DNA of 64,000 nucleotides, taken from contig NC_060105.1 in assembly GCF_021155765.1 (NCBI RefSeq), positions 2,480,001 through 2,544,000 of the forward strand, read 5' to 3'. The stretch is from Diprion similis. Its lineage: Eukaryota; Arthropoda; Insecta; Hymenoptera; Diprionidae. Shown piece by piece: positions 49,930 to 62,421 of this stretch. A program made the translations under genes and the position numbers. Within the stretch, counting starts at the first letter, position 1; every line of letters starts with the position of its first letter. Under the pieces are notes generated by a model, which saw only the letters and a list, made by a program, of their open reading frames with translations, had not been told where the DNA came from and searched no databases.

Positions 49930-50350
49930 TCCCTACCTACATATATATTCTCTATGAACTTATTTTATTTTCATTTTATGCCTACTACGCAATTTAATCT
50001 CGCCATTGTGGCAACTCTGTTTTTGTATCTATACGTTCAGAAATTTACCTTCTACAGATTCCAAGGATCATCACACTATTTCCTTGATTTTCAAGATACC
50101 GATGCGTTTACATTCTTTTCCCCTCTTGGAATTTTCCCCTCGTATAATGGGTCGCAGATTTTCAGTTAACGGATCGTGTTCATACCTTGAAAAACTTTTT
50201 CAGTCCCCGAAGGGGGTCTTCGTCCTCCGTCAATTAATCCGGTCAAATTGTATCCAGCCATATAGCAAGTGCAACAAAAAACAAGCGGATGACCTAGTGT
50301 AATAATAATAGCAAGCCGAGGGTGACCCTCGGTATTATACCCATTAACAA

Positions 50351-51241
50351 TCAGCCCTCGAGGCCTGAAGTAGAGAGTTCTAAGAACCGTTCTGAATCAA
50401 AGTTCGTCTGACGTAGGGCTTGACCGCGGGAAAAGCCGGAAGGATCGGATATCCTGGCTGAATTATGCCTCTTGAGATCCCGCATGACGAATCGGTGCTC
50501 GTGGAATATCTCAATGTCCTCAACTTTGGCAAAGTTATCTGCATAACCGACCCCCCGCCCCACCAAAGTTCCGGAAGTGATCGTCGCCGGAGTTCTGACC
50601 TCTTCTCGATCACGATCGGAGGTTTCCTTTTCACCAGTATCGACGTCATCATCATCGTCGTCGTCGTCCTCGTCGTTGCCAGTTCCCTCGGGTGTCCGGT
50701 ACGATTCCAAGAGAACAACCGTCTCCCTGGAGGCGTCGAGGACCTCGTCGTCGTTTCCTGCAGCAGTCGACCCTCTGGAAATCAGACGGAAATGCATACC
50801 GTTATTCCCGATTGCCGATGAGGAGGTGGCGGAAAGAACCCGCGTCGTAGTGTCCAGGTAGGACCTCCTCGACCGAGACATTTTCCCCGCGTCATCTGCC
50901 AGGTCAGCCAGCGCTTCCTGCAGCTCGTTCTCCAGCTTTGGAGCTTCCGGTTTCGCCGCGGTCGCGGCCTGCCGTCGACGGAACGACACCACCAAAGGTC
51001 GTCGAAACTCTCGCAGGCTTGTCACCTCCGTGCAGTCCTGCAGGAACCGGGGACCACCGCCAAGGGAGGCTCTGTCGTCCTCCAGGACGCCACTTCCGTT
51101 GCTCGTGCTGTTGTTCTGTGAGAATCGTCCCGACAGGATCGAGTAGCACCTACCTACGCCTCCTGAGGCGCCCCCGCCGCCGCCGCCCCCCGTTCTTCGC
51201 CGGGCGAGTCGCCCTCGGCCGCAGCATCGGGCGAGCGTGTC
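50351..51241 (-). CDS. Receptor 2 exon 3 (cytoplasmic tail)
   Basis: After a GGGACAG acceptor: DTLARCCGRGRLARR, then a seven-Gly run, an Ala/Glu-rich probable helix (LENELQEALADLADDAG), an Asp run encoded by a GAC/GAT microsatellite (about 50649-50672) and a TGA stop at 50351-50353. Confidence 0.88.
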   Translation of the reverse strand, partial: DTLARCCGRGRLARRRTGGGGGGGASGGVGRCYSILSGRFSQNNSTSNGSGVLEDDRASLGGGPRFLQDCTEVTSLREFRRPLVVSFRRRQAATAAKPEAPKLENELQEALADLADDAGKMSRSRRSYLDTTTRVLSATSSSAIGNNGMHFRLISRGSTAAGNDDEVLDASRETVVLLESYRTPEGTGNDEDDDDDDDDVDTGEKETSDRDREEVRTPATITSGTLVGRGVGYADNFAKVEDIEIFHEHRFVMRDLKRHNSARISDPSGFSRGQALRQTNFDSERFLELSTSGLEG

Positions 51242-54200
51242 CTGTCCCAACATAAATGAGAAGGAGGGAGTTTTACTTCATCCACCTTTTGGAGCGTTAA
51301 TCCCGGGGGATTTTTTGGGAGGATTTGATGGGTACGTAGGTAGGTATTCTGCTTTTACTTTGCGGAACAGATGTCTGCTGCAACGGAGGCTGGGCCTCGC
51401 TTGTTCTTCTGAAAATGAGAAAATCCTGGATTCACGTTCGTGTGGAGGGAACGTGAGTAAACACGACTTGAACCTTTTTTCAACAGATATGTGATATGAA
51501 AAACTCGCGATCTTTGAACCCTCGTGTACACAAATTCCATTTGGGTCTCTAAAATGGTGGGAATTTTTATTTGGGTAGATGAAAGTTTACATAAAACCGT
51601 GACAGTTTTGTACAAGCGAAACAAACTTCGTACATCGAGTAAAAGTCATCAAATTCTGTTTTTCTATCCCCTCAAAAGAGAAAAACAAAAAAAAACACAA
51701 AACCGAATACCCGTATTTAAATCATTATCACGGTACGCATGTCTCAGGAAAATCCGAAAACAATGTTTTGGGAAGAGATAAAAAATTATCCGTCAAATAT
51801 TCCGAGTCAGCATACAAGGTGACAATCTTTTCGCACAGCTTGATCCAAGCGAATGTATATTGTTCATATACGAAGACTTGACAACGTTTTACCCTCGTTA
51901 TCGTGGAAAGATTTTGTACTTTCGGTATAAGCGACTAAACGGAACTTTGATGCAACTTGGAGCCCGGTAGGGCACGCTAGCAAGTGATTATTGTACGGCG
52001 ACCAAATTTCACGAATTTTGAAAGGGGAAAACTCGTGACTGTGTAATTATACACCCGACTGATCAGGAATGATCAATTAAAAGTTTGGCGTTATGGGGAA
52101 ACCCCGACCTTTGATACACTGCAAACTTTCCATAATTGGCAATTTTCCACCCTCGACGAGCTGTTCGCGGTACAGTTTGTTCGTTGGCCCGATAGCTTCT
52201 TGTTTGAAATCTGGACGACAAAAGGATACAATCGCGGTAACAAATTGCGTCGGGAAATACGCTGACCTCTGATCAAGGGTCAGCCGCAGTTTACCGACAG
52301 TCCGTAAGTCGGTAAGGGAAGATATTCCAGCCCTTGCAACCGGTACGGCAGATTCTGGTTTTACCCTTGTTCAGATTGGCGGATTCGGGATGCCGCTTTG
52401 ACCGACCGTTGCGCTGAAGTTTAGACGACTAAGGGGCGGAATCACGGTAACAAATTGCATCGGAAAAGCCGGTGACATTTAATCAATGCTTGTCTGCAGG
52501 ATCCCAGCACTCCGGAAGTCAGTAAAGGAGAGATTTCCAGCCCTCGTAAACGGTAGAGCAGATTCCAGTTTTACAATCGGTCAGTGTCGGTATTCGGGGC
52601 ACCGCTTTGACCGACCGCTACGGGTAAGGAGTATCTTACCACTAGAGTATCGACTTGAATTGAAATTACCTTGAAAGCCTCGCGGAACTTGTTGGACATG
52701 ATGTGGTAGAGCAGGGGGTTGATGGTCGTCGAGAGGTAGTAGAGCACCCCGGAAACGTAGGTGAGGACGTTGAAAACCGCGACCATGTGGGGGGCGTGGT
52801 TGGTGCCGTAAACGGCGAGCAATCGCTGAGCGTGGAAGGGGGCCCAGCAGATAAAGAACGCCACGACAACAGCGACTGGAAATAGAAAATCGGAATGATA
52901 AAGTAGTTGGCTGTGCGTGCAATAAATCGCGGGAAGCGCCTGTGGCTGACAAATGGAACGATGGATCTTTCGCCGATTTGAATTCGGCAGGGGAGTCTCC
53001 GTCGGTGATTTGTGAGGCAAAGAAACGGGCCCGTTATCAAGGCCTAAAACCCATTCGGGAAGATAGATTTTGCGATAGCTAGAGCCAGCGATTTTCACGT
53101 GCTTCGTAACTCCTGATGGACCCTCCGTGCTTAGAAATTTTTATTGAAACCGAGCATTTTCGTTTTATGAAATGTCTGTTTTCCCAGCCACTCGTAGGGG
53201 TGGAAAATATTCACCCTTTCTTTTCAACGAGCAATTTTATGAAGTTTGGGATTATTCTGTTCTCGTTTCGACGTTGCAGGATGGCTAAAATTAAATTTGC
53301 ACGTGGCACGCCCTGCGCAAAGGGTTGGAATTCGTACCGTTGACTCAAGGAATTACTTCGGTATACATACCGAGTATTCAGCCCGAATACACTTTGCGCA
53401 ATGCACCAATGTTGCGACAATTTCTGACAGGGCATATTGTGCTGTTTCTTAGACCCAAATTCAAGCGTCCACGAGCAGCTTTCATCCCGCGTTAATGTGA
53501 CTTGAATTTCGCTTAACAATTAGCCTGCACAGACGGGGAAAGGTCCTTGTTTAATACTCAGCACTAGTTCAAGGAAGTCGGTAAAGAAGATCGTAGGAAA
53601 GGAGAAAACTAGTTCAAAGAAGGTCGGTAAGAAAATTCACTTTAAAGAATTCGGCGTCAATTGATTTCGAAAATTGAAAATCAGGCGTAAAGAATAAAAT
53701 TGCGGAAACGGAGTATGAAAATTGCAGTAGAAAAATATTTTTCGCCAGCCCTTCTCCTGCAAAAAATACGTATAAACCTGAACATTTCTTCACTGTAAAT
53801 TTCTCTCCGCTCCTGCATATATAAATTTCAAGGAATAAATTTTCCGCATTTATTCAACGCCGTAGCTCCACCTGCAGCAGCTTGGATTACCCGCGGCTGT
53901 ATTCTGCTTTGGTATTCCGGTGCCTGCACGGCTGGTTCCATGCCCCCTGAATAAAGGGAAAACAGCTTACATATCTTCTCACTTTTGCCAGGTACCTAAT
54001 ACAAGAGCGTAAGACCTGCTGTCACCTTCGCAAGAACCCTCGTCACCTAAGCGAGCGAGAAGCACCCTTTAAAATTACGTCAGATGGACCCTCTGCATCA
54101 GGAGGGTGCACAAAAGTCAAAATTACCTAAAATTTGTTCCCTAAGCTGTATAATTACAAGAGCGAAACAATATACACCTGCAGCTTGGCAAATGCTTTGA

Positions 54201-57200
54201 GGTAGCCTAATTCTCATCGTCGAGAAAAGAAACTCTACGAGTCGTATCCTTGCGGTAATATTTAATTTTGCGTAGAATAAATAAGCTGACAATTTTTACC
54301 CGACGAAATTCTACCACGCGATTGCAAACATGCGATCGTTAAAAACAAAAGGTTTTTGCTAAGACAGATTGAAAGGGCGAAGCTTACAGTCTGTCGTGAT
54401 TAATTTTCACTAAACTGTCTATCACGAGGCTTTCATCACGCAACGTTTACGATACTCGCTTTACGAGCTTAGCTTGATCGCCCTTCAACCGTCTTTATTG
54501 AGTATTTTGTTAAATTAATTTTGATTTTTTTCTCACGGTAATTTACGGTAATAAGTATTTAATATCATTAGAACGTTTTAACAACGTATTCTGTGGTTAT
54601 AATAAAAATCTACGAACTCTGTAGGGATTTAAAATAATTAATCTTTAATAGAAAGTAGAAAGATGAATTCTGTAAGCCGAGGAAGAACAAAAGCAGAAAT
54701 AATTAACATACATGTTTGTAAAAGCTAAGTTTCAACTATCAAATTTATACACTTTTATCCAATAACTGTTACACCCTGATTTTATTTATACATATTTAAA
54801 ACTTGATTTTAATTTTACTGCTGAATGAATAAATAATAACGTATGAATGCGAGTGTGATTTAAAAAATTTAACAGACGTGCCTGAAATAAAAAAGGGGTA
54901 AAAATTTCATTTGCATATTATTTAACGGATTTTATTAATTTTAAATAAAATATGAGTTTTTAAGAACACAAACCAATACAATTAGAATATAAAAAGCGAA
55001 ATGGAAATTTGAAATCACACTCAGCTTGTATAGATATACCGTCGAGTTAAAAACATTCGCACGTACATTTGAATAAGATTATCTCACGTCAGGTCGACGC
55101 TGACGAGATACCGAGATAATCTTTCCTAATTTACTTTTCTTATTTCCTGCCGAAAAGATTGGCAACACAGTAAAAAATAAAGAAGAAAAAATAAAAGAGA
55201 AAAGGAAAATAACACGAAAAAGATAACAAAAATGTCAGTTCCCGGGTGTCCGCTTCTACTCGACTTTATATTACACGAGCTATTACAGATGTAATCCAAA
55301 GAACGGAAGTAAAACGAAGATTGAGAGAAGAAAGGAGGTCTTTTTCTATGATACTTTATTTCCTCTAACTTCCAAATCTTACACCGACTTATAAGATTTT
55401 TTTTTAAATTACTTTCACCACCACAAATATATAAAGTTAGATTCTGCAAACGCAGTTCGTTTAAATCCATAAAGAAAAAGAAGAGAAAACGAATTTCGGT
55501 GGAAAATCCTAACTAATTATACCCACGTCACAGAAAATTTTCCTCGTATTTAACGCGATTCTCTAACGTTATCGGCTTAAGCGCTGACCTTTGGTTCGGA
55601 ATTTCTGTAGCCGAAATTAATGGCGTGATAACGGTTAAGGTGTATTGGGCTCGTATCTATTCGAGGCAGGGGTTCATTACTTCGGATTACAGACTATCAA
55701 TGACATTAAACAGTAACCAGCAATTAATTCGTTCGTAGTTAGCCGGTGATCTAGTCGACTGTTGAGCGAGGCTTTGCTCTTAAATCCAATAATTAATTCC
55801 CGACAAATAGACAGACGGATGTGTAATTTTTAAATCAGTCGAAAAGTTGAAATTTTAACGTTACAAGATGCTAATTTTTTCCGCAAGCTTTGTTGCAGGT
55901 TGAGAAAATTGTCTTCACAAATTTTTCAAATTATTATACCATTAACGAGGATAAATTCTTTGGCGATACTTTGAGCCTGTAAAAATGGTGAATAGATTTA
56001 CAAATTTTCTCTTTCCTCGTGGTTCCACGATTATTTATAAAAATTCTGCAACTTCACCCTCCATATTCGGCATACACGTGCATAAGCACGTAGCAGGGGT
56101 TCGTTAATGTAACACACGTATAGATTCGCGCGTCGTAATTTATCGCGTCAATCCCTGGCGAAGCGAGGCACTTAAGTTTAATGATCGTTGGCGACGATTT
56201 GCCGTCTGCAGCCGTAAGGCCAGAACTAAAGGAATAGGTACGAACCTGCAGAGCCGTCGATTACGAAGCCGCGAAACATAAAGTCGAGAATAACGCCCTT
56301 TCTTGCCGGAGCAGAATGTCGCGGAGTAACTTTTGCAGTTAGTTCGCAAAAAGGAAAAAAAAAAAAAAAATGAAACGGAGAAAAAAATATCAGGGAAAAA
56401 TCGTTATTTCACAATTTTCAAATGACTTTCAAAGTGCATCGTTAAAGAAAGTTTTTTTCAGATTTAAAAAAACGAGCATTCGCAATCGACTTCAAATATT
56501 TATAAAAAATAAACGGTTTGATAAAAAATAAAATTTAAAAAAAAATTCAGGTCACGTTTTTTACCGAGTAGAATATTACAAAAAAAAAAAAAGTGAAGAC
56601 TGGTCGAGTTGGCGTAGAATACCCCATATGTACAGGTACGAAAAAAAGACTGATCGATTTTTTTCCAGGACTCGGCATCGTTCCGCCTGTGCAGCAGATA
56701 AATTCGTAACTATAAAATACCGTGAAAAATGACTCCAACGTTCTAGTTTTTCACTCCGCAAATCACCAGCTTGCAGCGAATGTTACAACGATATATTTCA
56801 ACCTCGCATGCAGGTTCTGACGAACAGCATCCCGTATTAGCTGAATGTGTGCATGGACCAGCGACAAAGTAGCACTTTGACACCGAGGGAGGGTTACTTA
56901 AGTCTGAGACGTGTAGAACGTATATATTTCGGTGCCCGAAACCGCTGGAAACTAGTTCCGAAGTCGTAAAACTTGGGCAGAAACAGCGGCCACGAATTTT
57001 AAGATCGTATAAAGCCTTCCTCGACTCACTTTTTCTTTGCTCATTTTCATGCCCTCAAATAAGGGCGGCTCATAACGATGCATCAGACGTGAATGTAGAT
57101 AAAAAAAAGTCCTGGGGGAAATATACGACGAAGGGAAAAAAAGCTGATCGAGTTAGTTGGCTGCGGTTCGTAAGCCAAAAATGAATATTGCGTATTAATT

Positions 57201-58781
57201 TTATTACGAGATAGTCGAACAATGAATATTATCAGATCTGTTATATATCTGTTAAAAAATACAGATGAAGAAAATATTTTAGTATTTTATGTAAAAAAGA
57301 AACTGATATCGATGATTCATTTCAAATCGCTTCAAAATGGAGTTTGAAAATACATTGGATTTATTCGATTTGTTTGCTTATTTGTTGTTCGTTCAATTCT
57401 AAAGAGTTTTTATTGCAAAATGACTAAAACGCTTGATTTTTTATTACCCTGATATCGTTAAGTATTTGTAGGAGCTATTGTAGAGTGGAATCGAAAGAAT
57501 CTGCTAGTTTTTAAACAATTTTTAAGTAAACAATTAAGCATCAATATCTAAAGTTATCTCAGTAAATTCATTATTCTTCTATTTTTGTAGAACTTAGCAA
57601 TAGAATAATAATTTGATAAGTGATACTAAAATATTCAACGTGCGACTATCTACAGTAATAAAATTATGAAAGACCTAATTTTTTTGTTCTCCAACCTCCT
57701 CAACGAGTCTCCATTAATAAAACATGCCTTTTAATTACAAGATGAATGAACAAAGTCGAAACTCACCGAGCATTTTGACGACATGCCTCGTCGCCTTGTT
57801 CTGAACATTCTTCGAGTAATTCTTCCTCCCATCATCGTTAAGACTCGGATCGTTTCCCTGTGCCGGACAAGTCTCGGGCAGCATAACAGCGACGACTTCT
57901 GTAGAGGGTCGTTCCTTTCGTTTAAACATCCCCCTGGCCTTGAGAGAAACGCTGCTTCCGGCTGCCCCACCTCTCGCGATAACGCTGGACCGTCGAAGCT
58001 GGAGTCCAATAAGCACGTACAAAACAGTGATAAGAGTCATGGGAGCGACGAAGAATACGAAGGTGGAGATCTCGAAGGCGTGAGGAATGACGACTCGCTT
58101 AACAAGGCAGACGTAGTGATCCTCGTACGGAATCCTGCCGTCGTCGAAGGTCTCATAAACGATGCCAACGGACATGGCCTGCGGCACAGCGAGGCAGAGA
58201 GCGACGAGCCAAATAGCAACAACGAACTTGATCGCCCTGGTCAACTTGGACATCGTGTGCGAGAGGAAGGGGTGACAAATGGCCACGTAACGTTCGACGG
58301 TGAACGCCGTTATCGTCAGCACCGTCGCGTTGGCCGAAGTCTCGGCAGCAAATCCCTGAATGACGCAGAAGACCTCGCCGAAGACGTACGGGAAGTGGGA
58401 CCAGATGTAATACATCTCCGGCGGAAGTCCGGAGACCAAGAGCAGCAAGTCTGACACCGCCAAGCTGAAGAGGTAGTAGTTTGTAGCCGTGTGCATGGAC
58501 TTGTTCCTGGCTATAACCACGCAGGTGCTAACATTCCCGACGACGCCGGTCAGGAATATCACCGCGTATATTACCGTCACCGGGATCACGATGTAGAGGG
58601 GGTCCCGGCGCGCCCCCCAAGTGCTCCGGTACCCCGAGGGAACCGGAGTTCCCGTCGCACCAGCGAAGAGACCCGAGGACGAGGAGGCCACCTCCTCCTC
58701 CGAGAGGGAGAACGACGTTGGACTTGCCGTCTCCTGGTATCGGTAGAGCCACCTGCCGTCCTCCAGGATCAGAGGAACCAT
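50351..58781 (-). CDS. Pyrokinin/PBAN-type neuropeptide GPCR (receptor 2)
   Basis: Paralogue of receptor 1 on the opposite strand, with expected Gq-coupled FXPRL-amide sensing. Exons 57767-58781, 52670-52875 and 50351-51241 encode 703 residues. The first in-frame ATG is at 58781; the open frame extends above it with no ATG before a TGA about 22 codons further up. GN at 82-83 (TM1), D111 (TM2), signature MHTATNYYLFSLAVSDLLLL from residue 96, C139/C225 disulfide pair, ERY 163-165, CWAP 348-351, NPLLY 391-395. Intron sites and phases are the same as in receptor 1 (phase 1 inside KML-V before TM6; phase 0 after FREAFK). The 296-residue tail begins DTLARCC, then has a Gly run, basic stretches and a run of eight Asp. 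No N-glycosylation sequon is present between the ATG and TM1, unlike receptor 1. Family is certain, subtype is not. Confidence 0.92.
51242..52669 (-). other. Receptor 2 intron 2
   Basis: 1.43 kb. Its donor-proximal third is made of the two-copy tandem duplication at 52205-52622. Otherwise featureless. Confidence 0.75.
52205..52622. repeat. Two-copy tandem duplication, ~209 bp unit
   Basis: Unit 1 is about 52205-52413 and unit 2 about 52414-52622. Corresponding strings lie 209-210 bases apart: CGGTAACAAATTGC (52235 and 52445), TTCCAGCCCT (52325 and 52534), CCGCTTTGACCGACCG (52393 and 52602). The units have clearly diverged by point changes and small indels. Unit 2 ends about 48 bases from the exon 2 donor of receptor 2. 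Confidence 0.8.
52670..52875 (-). CDS. Receptor 2 exon 2 (TM6-TM7)
   Basis: Acceptor TTTCCAG, then VAVVVAFFICWAPFHAQRLL through NPLLYHIMSNKFREAFK, donor GTAATT. Seven codons shorter than in receptor 1, the difference lying in extracellular loop 3. Confidence 0.93.
52876..57766 (-). other. Receptor 2 intron 1
   Basis: 4.89 kb, AT-rich. Contains a 45-base-period tandem pair (53563-53635) and one copy of the GGCGTRGAATACCCCATA segment (56609-56628). No nested gene. Confidence 0.75.
53563..53635. repeat. Short tandem pair, 45 bp period
   Basis: ACTAGTTCAAGGAAGTCGGT (53563) recurs with small changes at 53608. Its GGAAGTCGGTAAAG part resembles GGAAGTCAGTAAAG inside the 209 bp duplication (52514). 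Confidence 0.6.
57767..58781 (-). CDS. Receptor 2 exon 1 (N-terminus to before TM6)
   Basis: ATG at 58781 in the context GGCATGG; ends in phase 1 after AAAATGCTCG at GTGAGT. Covers TM1-TM5 and a loop 3 longer than that of receptor 1. Confidence 0.9.
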
Positions 58782-61700
58782 GCCACCCAGCTTCTTAGAC
58801 GAGTTTTTCACCTTCTTTGGACGAGGTTGACGAACCTCGTCCAGTCAACTTCACGGGCATTTTCCCGCTCACAAATAAAAGGCCTGATAATCTTCTCTCT
58901 CCGGAGGTTCTTCCGGGTTTAAGGACGCGCTTTCGTCCCTCAGGACACTCATCGGGAAAGGAATGTCTCGTGTCTGGAAGCAGGGAGAACCCATCATCGA
59001 CCGAAGCGTCGCTTACGAAAGGACTGTTGAAGTGTTTATCCACATTCTGCCGAAGCTCCAGTCTGCGAAAATATGCGAAAATAAAATTTGAGGAAATTTT
59101 CGAAACAGTTAGCTACTCTGGTTGTCTTTAATGATTCCAAGCATCGATTAAATATAAACATCAGAAAAAAGATAATAACTGAAATACCACACAAGTTCAA
59201 AAAAATGTAAAAAGAAGTGGAAAACGATCTTCCACATAACAAAAAAGGCTAATCTTTTAACAGAATCTTTCTTTCAACCTAAAAAAAACTTTTCAGGGGG
59301 TAGGTACTACAATGGAAAATCGTAAATAATTTTTTTCTGAAACACCCTAGTAGTTACGCTCCTCTTATCGTTCGATAAGACCTGCATAACCCCAAGATAG
59401 GCCTCTGGAGGAAAAACCCCCGAGCATTTCGAAGTAATTGCTTACACTTTGGCCCAACCCTTTAATTCAAATAACGGAAGCTATTTTCGTTGGATGGTAG
59501 CTATATTTCGGTGAGCTGAACAATGTAGAGTTTCGCGTTATGCTTGTGGAAAATTGGTGAAAAATTAACTCCACACCTCCCTTAATGTTCAGGGGATGTT
59601 AAGTCAACGAGTAAACTGACCAGTCTTAATAGGATATTATTTTATTAGATCGAGGCGTTATCGACGATGTGTGCTTTCCCAAGTGGGACATATTTTTCTA
59701 CGTTCTTCAAAATTGCGTCAGCAAGGGATGACGAGGGTTGAAATTCTCGGTTTTTCATCCCATTCTATAAATAGAAACCTGTCCTTTTTAGGTGCGAGGG
59801 AATCAGTAGTTTTGGCGAGAACCGCTGCTCCCTTATTATCGCGAAATGTCAAGCAGGCCGAATGACCACTTACGCGTTTTTTTTTCCTCGGCGTTTACGG
59901 ACGCGGCCACAATCCGGAGCCAAGGTTCCGCGTTTAAAAAATCATTTTCTCGGATGTGCGCTTCGCCGTTCGTATTATTCCTAAGGAAGGAATAAGGGAA
60001 GCTTTAATTCTGCACTATCAAGAACACTCGGTGCAGGCTCGGTTGTATATTTATACAAGTTTGCTTCGTATAACGACCCTCTTACAATTAGTGAGAGAAG
60101 GATAAACTTTTCGTAATTCATTTGGATGAGTGTAATTTACTTGAGGGAGAACATTTTTCTTTTCTTTTTTTGGCAAAATAAAAACAAAAACAGAATGAAT
60201 ACAGAGTTCAAAGGAAATTGAGAAGCGCGTTTCGGAGGTACGAGCTGCTTTTTACTTTTGGGCATACTCTTGAAGTCTCAATTTTCGGAATTCGTGAGTT
60301 GAGTTTTCGAGAGTTTCGACTGTAACCTTCTACCGAAATTCTCTCTCACATTCCGTCCGACGAATTTCTTCGTCAGTCTAAACTTCGACCCTTTTTTCAG
60401 TTTCTACGATTGTTTTCGGGGATATTATTTAATCGATTCGGTTTATCGAATGAATCGCGAAAATATATCGCGGATGCGTCATCGATTTGCGTGTCAAATA
60501 TTTTTATCCGGATATCCGCGCACACGGAGCTACGTCACGTAATGGAATTCAATCATGAGGCTTATCCGAAGTCCATATACCTTCGTACGCAGATAAGCCA
60601 TGTGGCCCTGGGCCCAATAATTTATAGGAACAAAGTCGAACACCGCAGGAACGGTACTCGAAATATCACACATCGATCAAGTGTGTGTGTGTACGAAATT
60701 ATAACGGCTAAAGCGATTCCTTGGGCAAGATCTTACACGTCTGAATTTGTGAAAGGTGGTCATTTTCTCGAGAGTGATTAGTCCTTAGGGTTATTAACTC
60801 AGTAGGTCATCGGTAGGTACGTGCGACTAGCTGCACAATTTAATCCAGAGAACTGCGAACTCGTTTTTTGTGGAAAAATTGTAAGTTGAAAAATTTGTGT
60901 CAGCTATTTCGTTGGATTTTTCAAGGAAATTCGAAGGAAAACAACGAATGAAAAGAAATGTTATTAAAGAATACAAGACTTATAACAAATCGTCTATATT
61001 GGATTGCAACAGTAAAATATATTGAGGATTACGAAAATATTATACATCAATTGAAAACAAGTGGAAAATCGTAGGCATAAGGCCAGAAGAAAGAAAATTA
61101 TTCATATTTTATTAACGGCAGAATAAACGGCTTTTATTTTTTCAAGAAACGACCATCAATAACGAAGTCCTGTGACTTCTATGGTAATGTAAAACGATCT
61201 CATATCGATTCGCGACGTACGTATCGAGTTTCGAATCTTCTGACGCAAGGGTCACGAAGCGCTTTTCTTCATTCGCCACATTTGTCCACCACGTGACGTG
61301 TCGAAGAAATTTCTTTCCTGCCAAGGATATGTTAATCTTAATCCACAATTTGACAGAATTATCGCTAATTTATTTTATCGCAATTTTTTTCATGGTGTAA
61401 GAATTTCAATTGTAACATTGAAAAAATAATTACCCAGAAACCGAATGCTGATGATATTCTTCCAATTAGTTAAATACTTAACTATGGTACCAAAAATCTT
61501 AACTGAGTGCATATATGTTACACTTTTATTAGTGAATTATACTGAGGATAGTAACTAGATGAAGATAATGATTAAAGAATTTGCAATTATATTTGCTCGA
61601 TTTAAGTTTTTTATTTTATTTTTTTTACTATGATTGCGTCATTTCAAGAAATTTCTCTTCGTTTCTATGGTGGTAGAGGATATCTAGCTATGAGATTCCA

Positions 61701-62421
61701 AGGCAAACACGCCATGTTATTTCGTAATGGAAAAATATTGCCGAAAAGTTGCCATCGATCCATCCATCTTCGCTTCAATCTATCCGCCACGACGTGACGT
61801 ACTTACGTATATAGGTTGGGATGATAATCGAGGATGTTTCCGACCGGAAGACAGTGACATTATTAATATCGAGTAAGCAATAATCCCAGCTTTTGGATGC
61901 TGTTATCAATGGGTAGCAATAAAAATGAAAGGGTTGTGAACAGTAACAATAAACCCCGCATTTCCCCTTCTGAAAAAAAATTCCGCACCCGAATTGTTCT
62001 CGGCCTGATTCCTCGGTGAGCTCAAAATACGTTGTTAATAATTTTCCAGTTCAAATTTTCATCGGGGATGAAAAAAGTAAAACACATAATAGTGGGTTCG
62101 AAATATAGAATTTTCAAAAAAAACAGACAAGTAAGGTATATGAATTTAAGGGTAGAAAGATCATCAAGACTATTTTACATTTCAAATTTCCGCATTTTGG
62201 AATACTGATATGAAAAAGAAAATTCTATCTCTCGAGTCTTCGAAAGTTTAATATCATTCATAAACTCCGTTCCAAATTCTACTCCGTTTTCGGAATCGCT
62301 AAGCAAAGCAAGTGTTGTAGAAAAATTAAAAAGTCAAACAACGAGCGATAATTTCCTATAATCACGAGGCTTTTCCACTTTCAACTCACGTTATAACAGC
62401 TCGTATTAAGCCAGGATTTTG

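Larger units (their letters stand above)
46586..50350. other. 3' region between the two convergent receptors
   Basis: AT-rich; probably the 3' UTRs of both receptor genes. Contains AATAAA at 47685-47690 (plus), A29 at 49284-49312, dispersed element copy 3 (49562-49909) and C15 at 49915-49929. No gene recognised. Confidence 0.6.

Noticed and set aside
57783..58454. 223-codon plus-strand open frame antisense to receptor 2 exon 1
   Set aside because: A shadow of the GC-rich coding exon on the other strand, with no family resemblance and no promoter. The same holds for the long frames opposite the receptor 1 exons and both cuticle exons.
58809..58811. GTG as the start codon of receptor 2 (adds ten residues)
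   Set aside because: Nuclear genes start at ATG; the first in-frame ATG is 58781 in good context. Kept only as a note on the missing sequons.
59295..59356. Possible transposon end (ACTAGGGTGTTTCAG on the minus strand)
   Set aside because: The string looks like a Tc1-type terminus but I found no matching opposite end nearby, so no element can be bounded.
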